A DNA stretch of 64,000 nucleotides, from the NCBI RefSeq assembly GCF_000612625.1, contig NZ_CCAS010000017.1, forward strand, positions 1 through 64,000, in the 5' to 3' direction. The position numbers were made by a program, and so were the translations under genes. Under the pieces are notes generated by a model. That model was not told the origin of the DNA. It made no database searches and worked only from the letters and a program-made list of their open reading frames with translations. This DNA comes from Neobacillus jeddahensis. Lineage in GTDB: Bacteria > Bacillota > Bacilli > Bacillales > Cytobacillaceae. Of this stretch, positions 28,784 to 44,978 are shown in pieces (positions within the stretch are counted from its first letter, which is position 1; each line of letters begins with the position of its first letter).

Positions 28784-29728
28784 CTAGTCGTCTTTACGTA
28801 AGCCTAATCCAAGCTCTTCTAGTTTTGCCTTCACTTCTTCGAGTGATTTGCGGCCTAAGTTACGAACTTTCATCATATCTTCTTCAGTCTTATTAGCTAA
28901 TTCCTGAACAGTGTTGATTCCAGCACGCTTTAAGCAATTATAAGAACGAACAGAAAGATCGAGTTCCTCAATAGTCATCTCTAGAACTTTTTCTTTTTGG
29001 TCTTCTTCTTTTTCAATCATAATTTCTGCATTTTGAGCTTCATCGGTTAATCCAACGAAAATATTCAAATGCTCGGTCAAAATTTTCGAACCAAGAGCAA
29101 TCGCTTCTTTTGGCCCAGTGCTTCCATCTGTCCAAACATCTAGCGTTAGCTTATCATAATTTGTCATTTGACCTACACGAGTATTTTCTACTTGATAGGA
29201 CACACGTGAAACTGGCGTATAGATAGAGTCAATTGGAATCACACCGATTGGTTGATCTTCTCTTTTGTTCAGATCAGCAGGTGTATATCCACGACCACGT
29301 CTTGCCGTTAAACGCATGCGAAGATGTCCATTTGTAGCCAATGTCGCAATATGAAGGTCGGGATTTAAAATCTCTACATCACTGTCATGAGTAATATTAC
29401 TTGCTTTGACAGGTCCTTCACCTTGTACATCAATTTCAAGTGTTTTTTCTTCGTCAGAGTAGATTTTTAAAGCTAATTTTTTAATGTTTAAAATGATGGA
29501 TGTTACATCCTCTACGACGCCTTCAATTGTTGAGAACTCATGAAGCACCCCATCGACCTGAATCGATGTAACAGCGGCACCTGGGAGTGAAGATAATAGG
29601 ATACGACGTAAGGAGTTACCCAAAGTGGTACCATATCCACGCTCAAGTGGCTCTACGACGAACTTACCATACTTGGCATCATCGTTGATCTCAACCGTCT
29701 CGATTTTTGGTTTTTCTATTTCGATCAT
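28784..29728 (-). CDS. rpoA: RNA polymerase alpha subunit
   Basis: A 314-residue alpha subunit. The N-terminal domain (1-230) dimerises and nucleates core assembly: [18 protein letters not shown] is visible. The C-terminal domain contacts UP elements and activators: [16 protein letters not shown] and [13 protein letters not shown]. The ATG at 29728 follows AAGGAGG by 9 bases and gives [13 protein letters not shown], the exact Bacillus start. Six upstream codons in frame are leader. Confidence 0.98.
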   Translation of the reverse strand: MIEIEKPKIETVEINDDAKYGKFVVEPLERGYGTTLGNSLRRILLSSLPGAAVTSIQVDGVLHEFSTIEGVVEDVTSIILNIKKLALKIYSDEEKTLEIDVQGEGPVKASNITHDSDVEILNPDLHIATLATNGHLRMRLTARRGRGYTPADLNKREDQPIGVIPIDSIYTPVSRVSYQVENTRVGQMTNYDKLTLDVWTDGSTGPKEAIALGSKILTEHLNIFVGLTDEAQNAEIMIEKEEDQKEKVLEMTIEELDLSVRSYNCLKRAGINTVQELANKTEEDMMKVRNLGRKSLEEVKAKLEELGLGLRKDD

Positions 29729-29758
29729 CAAATAACCCTCCTTCAAAACGTCGAAACC

Positions 29759-29781
29759 TCAATTAGATTATCTCTAATTGA
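29759..29781 (-). promoter_or_regulatory. Hairpin in the rpsK-rpoA gap
   Basis: A perfect 9-bp inverted repeat TCAATTAGA (29759-29767) and TCTAATTGA (29773-29781) with a 5-base loop, 30 bases upstream of rpoA. No T-run follows. It could be a processing or stability element that sets rpoA expression apart from the upstream ribosomal genes. Confidence 0.6.
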
Positions 29782-29903
29782 AATTCCCCCATGTATACGT
29801 TCCCGTTTTGTGCACAACAACTGGAATAAATCTTCTGTAATAGTACAAAAAACCAATATCATATCCCATTATAGACACATGATACAAAATCTATACAGAA
29901 AAA

Positions 29904-30293
<390 letters not shown>

Positions 30294-30315
30294 TTAAATT
30301 AACCTCCTTTGCCGA

Positions 30316-30681
30316 TTACTTCTTCTTGTTCGCAACAGTCTTACGAGGACCTTTGCGTGTACGAGCGTTGTTTTTCGTATTTTGTCCACGAACCGGTAAA
30401 CCACGACGATGACGTAATCCGCGGTAGCAGCCGATTTCCATTAAACGCTTAATGTTAAGAGAAATTTCACGGCGAAGATCACCTTCAACTTTTAATTTGT
30501 CGATGATGTCACGGATTTTGTTTAATTCGTCTTCAGTCAAATCACGTACACGAGTATCTTCAGAAACACCAGCTTCTGCTAATACTTTTTGTGCAGTGTT
30601 TTTACCAATACCATAAATGTAAGTCAAAGAGATAACTACACGTTTTTCACGTGGAATATCTACACCAGCAATACGTGCCAT
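30316..30681 (-). CDS. rpsM: 30S ribosomal protein S13
   Basis: A 121-residue S13 of the head of the small subunit, which touches the P-site tRNA and the B1 intersubunit bridge. [15 protein letters not shown] at the start, [11 protein letters not shown] helix-hairpin-helix, and [24 protein letters not shown]-type basic tail are all present. Located between rpmJ and rpsK as in other Bacillus. Confidence 0.98.
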   Translation of the reverse strand: MARIAGVDIPREKRVVISLTYIYGIGKNTAQKVLAEAGVSEDTRVRDLTEDELNKIRDIIDKLKVEGDLRREISLNIKRLMEIGCYRGLRHRRGLPVRGQNTKNNARTRKGPRKTVANKKK

Positions 30682-30702
30682 AATGAGCGCACCTCCTTAA
30701 AA

Positions 30703-30858
<156 letters not shown>

Positions 30859-31077
30859 TTATTTGAAGCGGTAAGTAATTCTTCCGCGTGTTAAGTCATA
30901 TGGAGAAAGCTCAACAGTTACTTTGTCACCAGGAAGAATTCGAATGAAATGCATACGAATTTTACCAGATACATGAGCTAGCACAGTATGACCATTTTCT
31001 AATTCTACCTTAAACATGGCGTTCGGCAAAGTTTCAAGTACTTTACCTTCGATTTCGATTACATCATCTTTGGCCAT
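30859..31077 (-). CDS. infA: Translation initiation factor IF-1
   Basis: A 72-residue S1-like OB-fold protein that binds the A site during initiation. The sequence [13 protein letters not shown] at the start and [14 protein letters not shown] at the end is the normal full-length form. A 192-base gap separates it from map. In B. subtilis this gap holds a small KOW-domain gene, which is absent here. Confidence 0.98.
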   Translation of the reverse strand: MAKDDVIEIEGKVLETLPNAMFKVELENGHTVLAHVSGKIRMHFIRILPGDKVTVELSPYDLTRGRITYRFK

Positions 31078-31269
31078 CGTTCTCGACTCCCTTCTCTTAT
31101 TCAGATAGCGTTCTTATTAATAGTAGTGTACAACAAGTCTTCACATTTGTACGAAAGTCCTGCAACCTTACAATCTTAACATATTGAGCAGCATTCTGTC
31201 CGCTAGTAACTTTTACAAATTACTATTTTTTCGGATTCGAATGGGTGTTAGCCCTGAAATCACCAAAAT

Positions 31270-32015
31270 TTACATTTTAGTCAAGATTTCAAATCCTGTT
31301 TCAGTGATGGCAATCGTATGCTCAAAGTGAGCACAACGTTTTTCATCAACTGTTACAACCGTCCAATCGTCGGCCAATGTTTTCACATACCGGCTTCCGG
31401 CATTAACCATCGGTTCAATTGCAAGTACCATCCCAGGCAATAGAAGCGGACCTTTGTTTGGTAGACCAAAATGAGGAATTTCTGGATCCTCATGTAAGTC
31501 TTGCCCTACTCCGTGTCCTACATACTCGCGTACAATTGAAAATCCATTTGCTTCCACATACTTTTGAATCGCATGGGAGATGTTCGAGAGTCGCTCGCCC
31601 GGTTTTGCTTCATTTAAGCCTTGATAAAGGGATTCCTCTGTAATGTTTAAAAGAAGCTGGGAATTTTCATCAATCGTGCCAACAGCATAAGTCCAAGCAG
31701 AATCGCCATGATACCCTTTATAACAAGCTCCAATATCAATACTGATAATATCACCGTCATGAAGAACACGACTACCTGGAATTCCATGAACAAGAACCTC
31801 ATTCACGCTTGTGCAAATACTGCCGCGAAAACCATTATACCCTTTAAACGAAGGAATTGCATCTTGAGAGAGAATAAACTCTTCTGCAATTTGATCCAAT
31901 TCTTTTGTGGTAATACCAGGGGTTAAATGTTTTTTTAACTCTTGGTGGGTAAGCGCCACAATTCGTCCGGCTTCACGCATGATTTCAATTTCCCTAGGGG
32001 TTTTGCAAATGATCA

Positions 32016-32016
<1 letters not shown>
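31270..32016 (-). CDS. map: Methionine aminopeptidase, type I
   Basis: A 248-residue metallo-aminopeptidase that trims N-terminal Met from nascent proteins. Metal ligands are visible: Asp in [10 protein letters not shown], Asp in YHGDSAW, His in [13 protein letters not shown], Glu in LAIEPM and Glu in FEHTIAIT. It has no zinc-finger extension. The ATG abuts the adk stop with a one-base overlap, so it is probably coupled. Confidence 0.97.
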
Positions 32017-32684
<668 letters not shown>

Positions 32685-32724
32685 CTATAAATAGGTTTTT
32701 GGGGAGCAAATGCCCCCAAACCTT

Positions 32725-34020
32725 TTACTTTATAAAACCTTTATAGTGACGTTTAACTAGTTGTGCTTCAAGCTGTTTCATCGTATCAAGTGCAACACCG
32801 ACCACGATAAGCAAGCTTGTTCCTCCAATTTGAGCCGATTGCGGTAAATTCGCCAATTTAATAAAAATAGTCGGAAGGACAGCAATAACTGTAAGGAAGA
32901 TTGCACCAACAAAGGTTAAACGGTATAAGACGCGTGTTAAATATTCTTGCGTGCTCTTACCAGGACGAATCCCAGGTATATAGCCGCTTTGCTTTTGTAA
33001 GTTCTCCGCTGCTTGTTCAGGGTTCACTTGAATAAAGGCATAGAAATAAGTAAACGCGATTATTAGAGCTGCATACAAGGTCATCCCGATTGGATGAGAG
33101 TAATCTAAGTTTTTCGTAATCCAAAGCGTTACATCATTTGTTGGAAAAAATGATGCGATTGTTCTAGGGGTTACAATGAATGAAACCGCAAAGATAACAG
33201 GAATAACACCCGCCGCGTTAACTTTTAACGGCATGTGAGTGGATTGCCCGCCAACTGGATTTCGACCAGCAACAACACGTTTGGCATACTGGATTGGTAT
33301 TTTACGATTAGCTTGTTGGATGAAAATAACCCCAACGACAATTGCAACAATTGCAAGAAGGATTATGAGCACCGTCACAATTCGTAAGAATAAAGCATCC
33401 CCTGCGTTCTCAAACTGTTGAACATAAATTTGATTGATAGTTGAAGGCATACCAGCAACGATACCAGCAAAGATGATGATGGAGATCCCATTTCCAACAC
33501 CTTTTTCAGTAATTTGCTCGCCCAACCACATCAAGAATGAAGTACCAGCAGTTAACGTAACAGCAATTAAGAGATACGTACCAATACCAGGGTTTTCAAT
33601 CAATTGTCCACTAGCTAAGTTATTAAAGCCATAGGACATACCTAATGCTTGGATAAATCCAAGCACAATAGTAAAATAGCGGGTAATCTGAGCAATCTTA
33701 CGACGGCCAGATTCTCCTTGCTTGGACCATTCCGTAAATTTCGGAACCACATCCATTTGTAAAAGCTGGATGATAATCGAAGCGGTGATATACGGCATAA
33801 TACCCATTGCAAAGATGGAGAATTGTTTTAACGCTCCACCTCCGAAGGTATTTAAAATACCGAAAACACTTAGCTTATCCTGACTAGCAAGTACTTCAGC
33901 ATTTACATTTGGTACTGGTATAAAGGTACCAAGTCTGAATACGACCAACATTAAAAGCGTAAATATGATCTTACGTCTTATCTCACCCACGCGCATAAAA
34001 TTGGAGATTGTTTGGAACAT
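32725..34020 (-). CDS. secY: SecY, protein-conducting channel subunit
   Basis: A 431-residue multi-spanning membrane protein with ten hydrophobic segments. It forms the translocon with SecE (encoded at 60158). Cytoplasmic loop motifs such as GRNPVGGQSTHMPLK and the C-terminal QLEAQLVKRHYKGFIK are typical. Its first base overlaps the rplO stop codon. Confidence 0.98.
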   Translation of the reverse strand: MFQTISNFMRVGEIRRKIIFTLLMLVVFRLGTFIPVPNVNAEVLASQDKLSVFGILNTFGGGALKQFSIFAMGIMPYITASIIIQLLQMDVVPKFTEWSKQGESGRRKIAQITRYFTIVLGFIQALGMSYGFNNLASGQLIENPGIGTYLLIAVTLTAGTSFLMWLGEQITEKGVGNGISIIIFAGIVAGMPSTINQIYVQQFENAGDALFLRIVTVLIILLAIVAIVVGVIFIQQANRKIPIQYAKRVVAGRNPVGGQSTHMPLKVNAAGVIPVIFAVSFIVTPRTIASFFPTNDVTLWITKNLDYSHPIGMTLYAALIIAFTYFYAFIQVNPEQAAENLQKQSGYIPGIRPGKSTQEYLTRVLYRLTFVGAIFLTVIAVLPTIFIKLANLPQSAQIGGTSLLIVVGVALDTMKQLEAQLVKRHYKGFIK

Positions 34021-34460
34021 TAGATCACCTCAGTAGTTCCACCGGCAGCTTCGATCGCTTCCTTAGCAGCAGAGGAGAATTTGTGAGCTTTTACAGTCAA
34101 CTTTTTCTCTACGTTCCCTTTAGCAAGAATCTTAATTCCTGCTCTCTCATTGCTTACAACACCTGATTCGATAAGAAGTTCTGGAGTAACTTCTGTACCT
34201 TCTTCAAAGCGATTTAAGGCATCAAGATTTACAATGGCATATTCTTTACGGCTAACGTTTGTAAAGCCGCGTTTTGGTAAACGACGGTATAAAGGTGTTT
34301 GACCACCTTCGAAACCAATGCGTACACCGCCACCAGATCGAGCATTTTGACCTTTATGACCTTTACCCGCTGTTTTCCCTTGACCAGAACCGATTCCGCG
34401 TCCTAAACGTTTACGTTCTTGACGAGAACCTTCTGCAGGTTTTAATTCATGAAGTTTCAT
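34020..34460 (-). CDS. rplO: 50S ribosomal protein L15
   Basis: A 146-residue L15. The Gly/Arg-rich N-terminal extension ([20 protein letters not shown]) threads into 23S r[21 protein letters not shown] is the conserved middle. It lies between rpmD and secY, overlapping secY by one base. Confidence 0.98.
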   Translation of the reverse strand: MKLHELKPAEGSRQERKRLGRGIGSGQGKTAGKGHKGQNARSGGGVRIGFEGGQTPLYRRLPKRGFTNVSRKEYAIVNLDALNRFEEGTEVTPELLIESGVVSNERAGIKILAKGNVEKKLTVKAHKFSSAAKEAIEAAGGTTEVI

Positions 34461-34493
34461 ATTGGCACCTCCTTATGAAAGAAAAACAATTAA

Positions 34494-34673
34494 TTATTGT
34501 TCTTTAACTGTAACAAGGTGAGCAACTTTGTTAATCATACCGCGAATAGCAGCGTTATCCTGATGCTCAACTGTTTGATTTAACTTACGTAAACCTAAGG
34601 CAGTAACTGTCGCGCGTTGGTCCTCAGGGCGACCAATTACGCTGCGGTTGAGGGTAATTAAAAGTTTCGCCAT
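34494..34673 (-). CDS. rpmD: 50S ribosomal protein L30
   Basis: A 59-residue L30 read directly from the minus strand. It begins [20 protein letters not shown], continues with [10 protein letters not shown], and ends AHLVTVKEQ. The ATG is preceded by AAGGGGGG. It lies 13 bases after rpsE. No other gene fits this gap. Confidence 0.97.
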   Translation of the reverse strand: MAKLLITLNRSVIGRPEDQRATVTALGLRKLNQTVEHQDNAAIRGMINKVAHLVTVKEQ

Positions 34674-34686
34674 TTGATTTCCCCCC

Positions 34687-35187
34687 TTATCCTAACAGTT
34701 CTTCTACTGATTTACCACGTAATTTAGCTACGTCTTCAGCACGTTTTAATTGTGTTAAACCATCAATAGTTGCACGAACCATGTTAATTGGAGTGTTAGT
34801 TCCTAATGATTTAGAAAGGATATCAGCTACCCCGCCTAATTCAAGAACGGCACGAACTGGACCACCAGCGATTACTCCAGTACCTTCAGAAGCAGGTTTT
34901 AGAAGAATTTCACCAGCACCAAAACGTCCAATTACTTGGTGAGGAATTGTACTTCCAACCATTGGCACTTCAACTAAGTTTTTCTTTGCATCTTCGATGG
35001 CTTTACGGATAGCATCTGGTACTTCTTGCGCTTTACCAGTACCGAAACCGACATGACCGTTTTTATCCCCAACTACTACAAGAGCAGAGAAACGGAAACG
35101 ACGTCCACCTTTAACAACTTTCGCAACACGGTTAACCGTAACTACGCGTTCTTCAAGTTCAAGTTTGTTTGGATCAATACGACGCAT
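34687..35187 (-). CDS. rpsE: 30S ribosomal protein S5
   Basis: A 166-residue S5, involved in decoding accuracy. [18 protein letters not shown] and [17 protein letters not shown] are the double-stranded RNA-binding fold. The loop around VVKGGRR, where spectinomycin-resistance changes occur in other bacteria, looks wild type. Flanked by rplR and rpmD. Confidence 0.98.
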   Translation of the reverse strand: MRRIDPNKLELEERVVTVNRVAKVVKGGRRFRFSALVVVGDKNGHVGFGTGKAQEVPDAIRKAIEDAKKNLVEVPMVGSTIPHQVIGRFGAGEILLKPASEGTGVIAGGPVRAVLELGGVADILSKSLGTNTPINMVRATIDGLTQLKRAEDVAKLRGKSVEELLG

Positions 35188-35211
35188 CTTTTTGTGTCCC
35201 TCCTTTGTCTA

Positions 35212-35574
35212 TTAAAATTGTAAGCCGTTTTCGCGAGCTGCATCAGCTAATGCTTGCACACGTCCGTGGTATAGGTATCCTCCACGATCAAAGACAACAG
35301 AAGAGATACCTTTTTCTACCGCACGTTTAGCCACTAATTCGCCGACCTTTTGTGCAGCTTCAAGGTTGCTTGTAGATTCAAGACCGAAATCTTTTTCTAT
35401 TGTAGAAGCACTTGCTAAAGTTACTCCATTCATATCATCGATTAATTGAGCATAAATGTGTTTGTTTGAACGGAACACATTTAGACGTGGACGAGCTGAA
35501 GTACCGCTAAGTTTCGCACGAACACGAGCGTGTCTTTTCTTGCGAGTAGCGTTTTTATCAAGCTTCGTAATCAT
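35212..35574 (-). CDS. rplR: 50S ribosomal protein L18
   Basis: A 120-residue L18, a 5S rRNA-binding protein of the central protuberance. It has the basic N-terminus ([15 protein letters not shown]) and the conserved [20 protein letters not shown] end. Located 32 bases after rplF. Confidence 0.98.
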   Translation of the reverse strand: MITKLDKNATRKKRHARVRAKLSGTSARPRLNVFRSNKHIYAQLIDDMNGVTLASASTIEKDFGLESTSNLEAAQKVGELVAKRAVEKGISSVVFDRGGYLYHGRVQALADAARENGLQF

Positions 35575-35606
35575 TTACGTCACTCCTTTCGTTTACCTAT
35601 GAGGCA

Positions 35607-36143
35607 TTACTTACCTGTTTTACCTTCTTTACGACGAACGAATTCTCCTTCGTAACGAATTCCTTTACCTTTGTAAGGCTCAGGAGGACGTACTTGACGG
35701 ATATTGGCAGCCAATGCACCAACACGTTCTTTGTCAGTACCTTTAACAATAACTTTTGTGTTAGCAGGTACTTCGATTTCAAGGCCAGCTTCAGGTTCAA
35801 TTTCAACTGGATGTGAGTAACCAACGTTTAATACAAGCTTGTTACCTTGCTTTTGAGCACGGTACCCAACCCCGATCAATTCTAATCCTCTTGTAAAGCC
35901 ATTGGAAACACCTTCAACCATGTTCGCAATTACCGCACGAGTTGTTCCGTGCAATGCTCTGTGTTCTTTCGCATCAGAGGGACGAGTGATTGTTACAAGA
36001 TTTTCTTCAACGTTGATTGTGATATCAGGATTAAAAGAACGAGTTAATTCGCCTTTAGGTCCTTTAACCGTAACAGTATTGTTATTTAAAGTAACTGTAA
36101 CTCCTGCTGGAATTTCAATTGGTTTTTTTCCTACGCGAGACAT
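35607..36143 (-). CDS. rplF: 50S ribosomal protein L6
   Basis: A 178-residue L6 located near the factor-binding site of the large subunit. It has two tandem related domains. [15 protein letters not shown] starts the protein, and [21 protein letters not shown] is the conserved end. 31 bases after rpsH. Confidence 0.98.
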   Translation of the reverse strand: MSRVGKKPIEIPAGVTVTLNNNTVTVKGPKGELTRSFNPDITINVEENLVTITRPSDAKEHRALHGTTRAVIANMVEGVSNGFTRGLELIGVGYRAQKQGNKLVLNVGYSHPVEIEPEAGLEIEVPANTKVIVKGTDKERVGALAANIRQVRPPEPYKGKGIRYEGEFVRRKEGKTGK

Positions 36144-36174
36144 TTAGTGCACCTCCATTCATTCAAAAACTCGA

Positions 36175-36813
<639 letters not shown>

Positions 36814-37353
36814 TTACTTTTGGAATGGCATTCCAAATTGAGTTAAAAGTTCACGTGATTCTTCATCAGTGTTTGCAGTCGTTACGATAACGATATCCAT
36901 ACCACGAACTTTGCTTACTTTATCGTAATCAATTTCAGGGAAGATTAATTGTTCTTTAATACCCAATGTATAGTTACCGCGACCGTCGAATGCTTTCTTA
37001 GAAACACCACGGAAGTCACGTACACGAGGTAAAGAAACAGAAACTAATTTATCCAAGAATTCGTACATGCGCTCACCGCGAAGAGTAACTTTTGCACCGA
37101 TTGGCATACCTTCACGAAGACGGAAGCCAGCGATAGATTTTTTCGCACGAGTTACAACAGGTTTTTGACCTGTGATCGTTGCTAATTCCTCAACTGCATT
37201 ATCAAGAGCTTTGGCATTTGCTACTGCATCACCAACACCCATGTTAATAACGATTTTTTCAAGTTTAGGAACTTGCATTACTGATTCATAGTTGAACTTG
37301 CTCATTAGAGCTGGAGTAACTTCTTTAACAAACTTTTCTTTTAGGCGGTTCAC
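36814..37353 (-). CDS. rplE: 50S ribosomal protein L5
   Basis: A 179-residue L5 that binds 5S rRNA and contacts P-site tRNA. Conserved segments are [28 protein letters not shown] and [15 protein letters not shown]. Normal length and position between rplX and rpsN. Confidence 0.98.
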   Translation of the reverse strand: MNRLKEKFVKEVTPALMSKFNYESVMQVPKLEKIVINMGVGDAVANAKALDNAVEELATITGQKPVVTRAKKSIAGFRLREGMPIGAKVTLRGERMYEFLDKLVSVSLPRVRDFRGVSKKAFDGRGNYTLGIKEQLIFPEIDYDKVSKVRGMDIVIVTTANTDEESRELLTQFGMPFQK

Positions 37354-37381
37354 TTATGGTACCTCCCTTCTAAAATTTAAA

Positions 37382-37690
37382 CTATTTATCTAATACTTCA
37401 CCGGATTTTGCTACGCGTACTTTCTTGCCATCAACCATAGTGTACCCTACACGAGTTGGGTTACCAGTTTTCGGATCGATAGGCATAACATTTGATACAT
37501 GGATTGGAGCCTCAAAGCTGATAATTCCGCCTTGTGGGTTCACTTGAGAAGGTTTAGAGTGTTTCTTTACGATGTTTACACCTTCGACAAGAACGCGGCT
37601 GTCTTTAGGATAAGCTGCCAAGATTACTCCTGTTTTGCCTTTATCCTTACCAGAGATCACTCTGACTTTATCACCTTTTTTAACATGCAT
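37382..37690 (-). CDS. rplX: 50S ribosomal protein L24
   Basis: A 102-residue L24, an assembly initiator with an N-terminal KOW motif ([18 protein letters not shown]). The ATG at 37690 follows AAGGAGGTG by 7 bases and gives MHVKKGDK. Eight further upstream codons belong to the leader. Confidence 0.97.
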   Translation of the reverse strand: MHVKKGDKVRVISGKDKGKTGVILAAYPKDSRVLVEGVNIVKKHSKPSQVNPQGGIISFEAPIHVSNVMPIDPKTGNPTRVGYTMVDGKKVRVAKSGEVLDK

Positions 37691-37726
37691 CCGTAAGCAC
37701 CTCCTTAAAGGCAATTTGGATTTAAA

Positions 37727-38122
<396 letters not shown>

Positions 38123-38134
38123 TTATCCGAACAA

Positions 38135-38398
38135 TTAAATAATAACTGCTTTTTCTACAACTTCGACTAAACGGAAGCGTTTAGTAGCTGAAAGCGGGCG
38201 AGTTTCCATGATGCGTACTACATCGCCAATTTTTGCTGTGTTTTGCTCATCATGAGCTTTAAACTTTTTAGAGTATTTAACGCGTTTACCATATAAAGGA
38301 TGCTTTTTGTGTGTTTCTACTAGTACAGTAACGGTTTTATCCATTTTGTCAGAAACAACGCGTCCAGTGTAAACTTTGCGCTGGTTACGTTCACTCAT
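38135..38398 (-). CDS. rpsQ: 30S ribosomal protein S17
   Basis: An 87-residue OB-fold protein binding the 5' domain of 16S rRNA. The segment [14 protein letters not shown] and the hallmark [18 protein letters not shown] are present. Located between rpmC and rplN. Confidence 0.98.
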   Translation of the reverse strand: MSERNQRKVYTGRVVSDKMDKTVTVLVETHKKHPLYGKRVKYSKKFKAHDEQNTAKIGDVVRIMETRPLSATKRFRLVEVVEKAVII

Positions 38399-38421
38399 TG
38401 TGTGAACCTCCTCTCAGGTAA

Positions 38422-39705
<1,284 letters not shown>

Positions 39706-39708
39706 AGC

Positions 39709-40346
<638 letters not shown>

Positions 40347-40406
40347 GAAGGAACCTCCCTTCGTGACTGTTCTACGGTTCTATTTGTGAACCGTAGGATA
40401 GCCCCG

Positions 40407-41258
<852 letters not shown>

Positions 41259-41266
41259 TTAGGTTC

Positions 41267-41551
41267 TTATGCTTCAAAGAATTCGATTTCTTTGCTGTCA
41301 GCAGTTAATTTTACAATTGCTTTACGACGTTTGTTTGTGTAACCGCCGAATTTACCCATACGTTTGAATTTACCTTTATAGTTCATGATGTTTACTTTTT
41401 CAACTTCAACGCCGAAGATTTCTTTAACAGCATCTTTGACTTGAGTTTTATTAGCTCTAACATCAACTTCGAACGTATATTTCTTTTCAGCCATTAGGTC
41501 AGTAGAACGCTCAGTGATAACGGGGCGCTTAATGATATCGCGTGCATCCAT
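41267..41551 (-). CDS. rplW: 50S ribosomal protein L23
   Basis: A 94-residue L23 at the tunnel exit, the docking point of trigger factor and [19 protein letters not shown] and [21 protein letters not shown] are typical. It abuts the rplD stop with a one-base overlap. Confidence 0.98.
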   Translation of the reverse strand: MDARDIIKRPVITERSTDLMAEKKYTFEVDVRANKTQVKDAVKEIFGVEVEKVNIMNYKGKFKRMGKFGGYTNKRRKAIVKLTADSKEIEFFEA

Positions 41552-42174
41552 TATGCAAGCACCTCCTCTACTTTTTCAACCGCTGCTTTAGTCATGATTA
41601 ATTTATCATGATTTACAACGTCCAATACGTTGATTCCATCAGCTGTTACTACTGTTACTCCAGGAATGTTACGTGCAGATAATGCTACGTTTTCATCTAG
41701 ATCAGCAGTTACGATAAGTGCTTTCGTTTCAACAGAAAGGCCACCTAATACTGTTTTGAAATCTTTTGTTTTTGGTGCATTGAAAGCAAGGCTTTCAAGT
41801 ACTAAGATATTTTCTTCTAACACTTTAGATGAAAGTGCAGATTTGATTGCTAAGCGACGTACCTTTTTCGGTAATTTGTAGCTGTAGCTGCGTGGTGTTG
41901 GACCGAAAACAGTACCACCTCCGCGCCATTGTGGTGAACGGATTGATCCTTGACGTGCACGACCAGTTCCTTTTTGACGCCATGGTTTACGACCACCGCC
42001 GCGTACTTCAGAACGAATTTTTGTTTTATGAGTACCTTGACGTAATGAAGCACGTTGCATAACAATCGCTTCGAATAATACGTGTTGGTTAGGCTCAATA
42101 CCAAAAACTGCTTCATTAAGCTCGATATCACCAACTTGTGAACCGTTTTGGTTTAATAATGCTACTTTAGGCAT
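41551..42174 (-). CDS. rplD: 50S ribosomal protein L4
   Basis: A 207-residue L4. The long loop entering the tunnel ([20 protein letters not shown]) is intact, with no macrolide-type change visible. In E. coli L4 represses the S10 operon. Whether that happens here cannot be told from the sequence. Between rplC and rplW. Confidence 0.98.
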   Translation of the reverse strand: MPKVALLNQNGSQVGDIELNEAVFGIEPNQHVLFEAIVMQRASLRQGTHKTKIRSEVRGGGRKPWRQKGTGRARQGSIRSPQWRGGGTVFGPTPRSYSYKLPKKVRRLAIKSALSSKVLEENILVLESLAFNAPKTKDFKTVLGGLSVETKALIVTADLDENVALSARNIPGVTVVTADGINVLDVVNHDKLIMTKAAVEKVEEVLA

Positions 42175-42203
42175 TCCTTTGTTCCTCCTTTCTTAAAAGG
42201 TAT

Positions 42204-42830
42204 TTATGCTTTAACCGCACCTTTGATTTTTAATAATGCTTTTTTAGGGCCTGGTACGTTACCTTTGATTAAAAGCAAGTTACGTTCAACATCAACCTTG
42301 ATAATTTCAAGATTTTGAACAGTAATTTGTTCTCCACCCATACGTCCTGGTAATAATTTACCTTTGAATACGCGGTTTGGAGCAACTGGTCCCATTGAAC
42401 CAGGACGACGATGATAACGTGAACCGTGAGCCATTGGGCCGCGTGATTGTCCGTGGCGTTTGATAACACCTTGGAAACCTTTACCCTTTGAGATTCCTGT
42501 TACATCTACGATATCTCCTTGAGCGAAAATATCAACTTTGACTTCCTGACCAACTTCATATGCTGCTAAGTCGTCTCCGCGGAATTCGCGAATGAAGCGC
42601 TTAGGAGCAGTATTTGCTTTCGCAACATGTCCCTTTTCAGGTTTGTTAGATAACTTTTCACGTTTGTCTTCAAAACCAACTTGAACGGCAACATATCCGT
42701 CACTGTCAACTGATTTCTTTTGAAGAACAACGTTTGGAGCTACCTCAACAACAGTAACGGGGATTAAAGTGCCGTTTTCTGCAAATACTTGAGTCATACC
42801 AATCTTTCTTCCTAAGATTCCTTTGGTCAT
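42204..42830 (-). CDS. rplC: 50S ribosomal protein L3
   Basis: A 208-residue L3 that reaches the peptidyl-transferase centre. [16 protein letters not shown] at the start and the loop [13 protein letters not shown] with its Gln-containing upstream segment ([10 protein letters not shown]) are conserved. The ATG at 42830 is 9 bases from AGGAGGT. A GTG three codons earlier overlaps that site. Confidence 0.97.
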   Translation of the reverse strand: MTKGILGRKIGMTQVFAENGTLIPVTVVEVAPNVVLQKKSVDSDGYVAVQVGFEDKREKLSNKPEKGHVAKANTAPKRFIREFRGDDLAAYEVGQEVKVDIFAQGDIVDVTGISKGKGFQGVIKRHGQSRGPMAHGSRYHRRPGSMGPVAPNRVFKGKLLPGRMGGEQITVQNLEIIKVDVERNLLLIKGNVPGPKKALLKIKGAVKA

Positions 42831-42871
42831 GTAAGTCACACCTCCTAATTTTGTGTTTGTTTTTATTTTGA

Positions 42872-43314
<443 letters not shown>

Positions 43315-43343
43315 ATTATACATAAAACATAAAGCAAACGCAA
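43315..43343 (-). promoter_or_regulatory. SigA promoter P2 of the S10 operon
   Basis: Minus-strand TTGCGT (43338-43343), 17-base spacer, TATAAT (43315-43320). The -10 is a perfect match. Confidence 0.75.
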
Positions 43344-43391
43344 CATTTATTATCATTTTTTCTTTATGTCTCTGTTTTGAACACTTTTCTT

Positions 43392-43420
43392 ATTATAGCG
43401 GCTGTTTCTTGTTTTTTCAA
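43392..43420 (-). promoter_or_regulatory. SigA promoter P1 of the S10 operon
   Basis: Minus-strand TTGAAA (43415-43420), 17-base spacer, TATAAT (43392-43397), 77 bases upstream of the second promoter. Tandem promoters are usual for strongly expressed operons. Confidence 0.75.
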
Positions 43421-43611
43421 CTATTAATATCAATATCCAAAAATGTCCTAATTCAAAATAAGAGAAGGGAATATTTCGAATATATTTATATAGAAGAAAC
43501 TCGTCTTTCAGCAGTGTTAACGTGGTCTATTTATTTCCGTTCCAGGTCCTCCAAACAACAAACTGAGTAAATCGAAAGGAGCTTATTCAACCTTCTTCTA
43601 TTATAAATGTA

Positions 43612-43643
43612 CACAAAAAAACAGATGGATCGTCACCCATCTG
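43612..43643 (-). terminator. Terminator downstream of tuf
   Basis: Minus-strand stem CAGATGG/CCATCTG (43637-43643 and 43622-43628), followed by TTTTTTTGTG. It separates the str operon from the S10 operon promoters. Confidence 0.88.
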
Positions 43644-43660
43644 CTTTCGTTATTTATCAA

Positions 43661-44848
43661 TTACTCAGTGATTGTAGTGATTGAACCTGAACCTACAGTA
43701 CGGCCACCTTCACGAATTGAGAACTTAGTTCCTTCTTCGATCGCAACTGGAGCGATAAGCTCAACAGTCATTTCAATGTGGTCGCCAGGCATAACCATTT
43801 CAGTACCTTCTGGAAGGTGTACAACACCAGTGATATCAGAAGTACGGAAATAGAATTGTGGACGATAGTTTGAGAAGAATGGAGTGTGACGTCCACCTTC
43901 TTCTTTTGATAAAACGTAAACTTGTGCTTTGAACTTTGTGTGTGGAGTGATTGATTTTGGCTTAGCCAAAACTTGTCCACGTTCGATTTCTTCACGTGCT
44001 ACGCCACGAAGAAGAGCACCGATGTTGTCACCAGCTTCTGCATAATCAAGAAGCTTACGGAACATTTCTACACCAGTTACAGTAGTAGATTTTGGTTCTT
44101 CAGTGAAACCTACGATTTCAACTACGTCACCAACTTTAACTACACCACGTTCTACACGTCCTGTAGCAACTGTTCCACGGCCAGTGATTGAGAATACATC
44201 CTCAACAGGCATCATGAAAGGTTTGTCAGTGTCACGAGTTGGAGTTGGGATCCATTCGTCAACAGCAGACATAAGTTCGTTGATTTTTTCTTCCCAAGCA
44301 GCTTCGCCTTCTAATGCTTTAAGAGCAGAACCTTTGATAACTGGAGTGTCATCGCCAGGGAAGTCGTATTCTGTTAATAGATCACGAATTTCCATTTCTA
44401 CTAATTCAAGAAGTTCTTCATCGTCAACCATATCACACTTGTTCATGAAAACAACTAGGTATGGAACACCTACTTGACGAGAAAGAAGAATGTGTTCACG
44501 AGTTTGTGGCATTGGGCCGTCAGTTGCAGATACAACTAGGATACCGCCGTCCATTTGTGCTGCACCAGTGATCATGTTTTTAACATAGTCAGCGTGTCCT
44601 GGGCAGTCTACGTGTGCGTAGTGACGAGCATCAGTTTCATATTCAACGTGTGCAGTTGAGATTGTGATACCACGTTCTTTTTCTTCTGGTGCACCATCAA
44701 TTTGATCGTATGCACGAGCTTCTGCTTTACCAGTTTTTGCAAGAACAGAAGTGATTGCTGCTGTTAAAGTAGTTTTACCGTGGTCAACGTGTCCGATTGT
44801 ACCAATGTTAACGTGTGGCTTTGAACGGTCGAATTTAGCTTTTGCCAT
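43661..44848 (-). CDS. tuf: Elongation factor Tu
   Basis: A 395-residue GTPase that delivers aminoacyl-tRNA to the ribosome. G1 is GHVDHGKT, G3 DCPGHADY and G4 NKCD. Domains 2 and 3 follow, ending [15 protein letters not shown]. The ATG at 44848 gives [14 protein letters not shown] and follows AAGGAGG. A further 29 codons in frame upstream are leader. It closes the str operon, 130 bases after fusA. Confidence 0.98.
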   Translation of the reverse strand: MAKAKFDRSKPHVNIGTIGHVDHGKTTLTAAITSVLAKTGKAEARAYDQIDGAPEEKERGITISTAHVEYETDARHYAHVDCPGHADYVKNMITGAAQMDGGILVVSATDGPMPQTREHILLSRQVGVPYLVVFMNKCDMVDDEELLELVEMEIRDLLTEYDFPGDDTPVIKGSALKALEGEAAWEEKINELMSAVDEWIPTPTRDTDKPFMMPVEDVFSITGRGTVATGRVERGVVKVGDVVEIVGFTEEPKSTTVTGVEMFRKLLDYAEAGDNIGALLRGVAREEIERGQVLAKPKSITPHTKFKAQVYVLSKEEGGRHTPFFSNYRPQFYFRTSDITGVVHLPEGTEMVMPGDHIEMTVELIAPVAIEEGTKFSIREGGRTVGSGSITTITE

Positions 44849-44894
44849 TTGGAAAATCCTCCTTTGGATTATAAAAGTTAAGTATATTTTTTTA

Positions 44895-44934
44895 TGGAAG
44901 CTGTGAATTGGTTGTCCCATCTTCTCAGCTTCCA
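44895..44934 (-). promoter_or_regulatory. Hairpin in the fusA-tuf gap
   Basis: A perfect 9-bp stem TGGAAGCTG (44895-44903) and CAGCTTCCA (44926-44934) with a 22-base loop. On the minus strand it is followed by an A-run, not a T-run, so it is not a terminator. It may protect or process the tuf message. Confidence 0.65.
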
Positions 44935-44978
44935 CAACTTACAATAGTATTTATACTTTATATAAAGGTAGAAATCAA

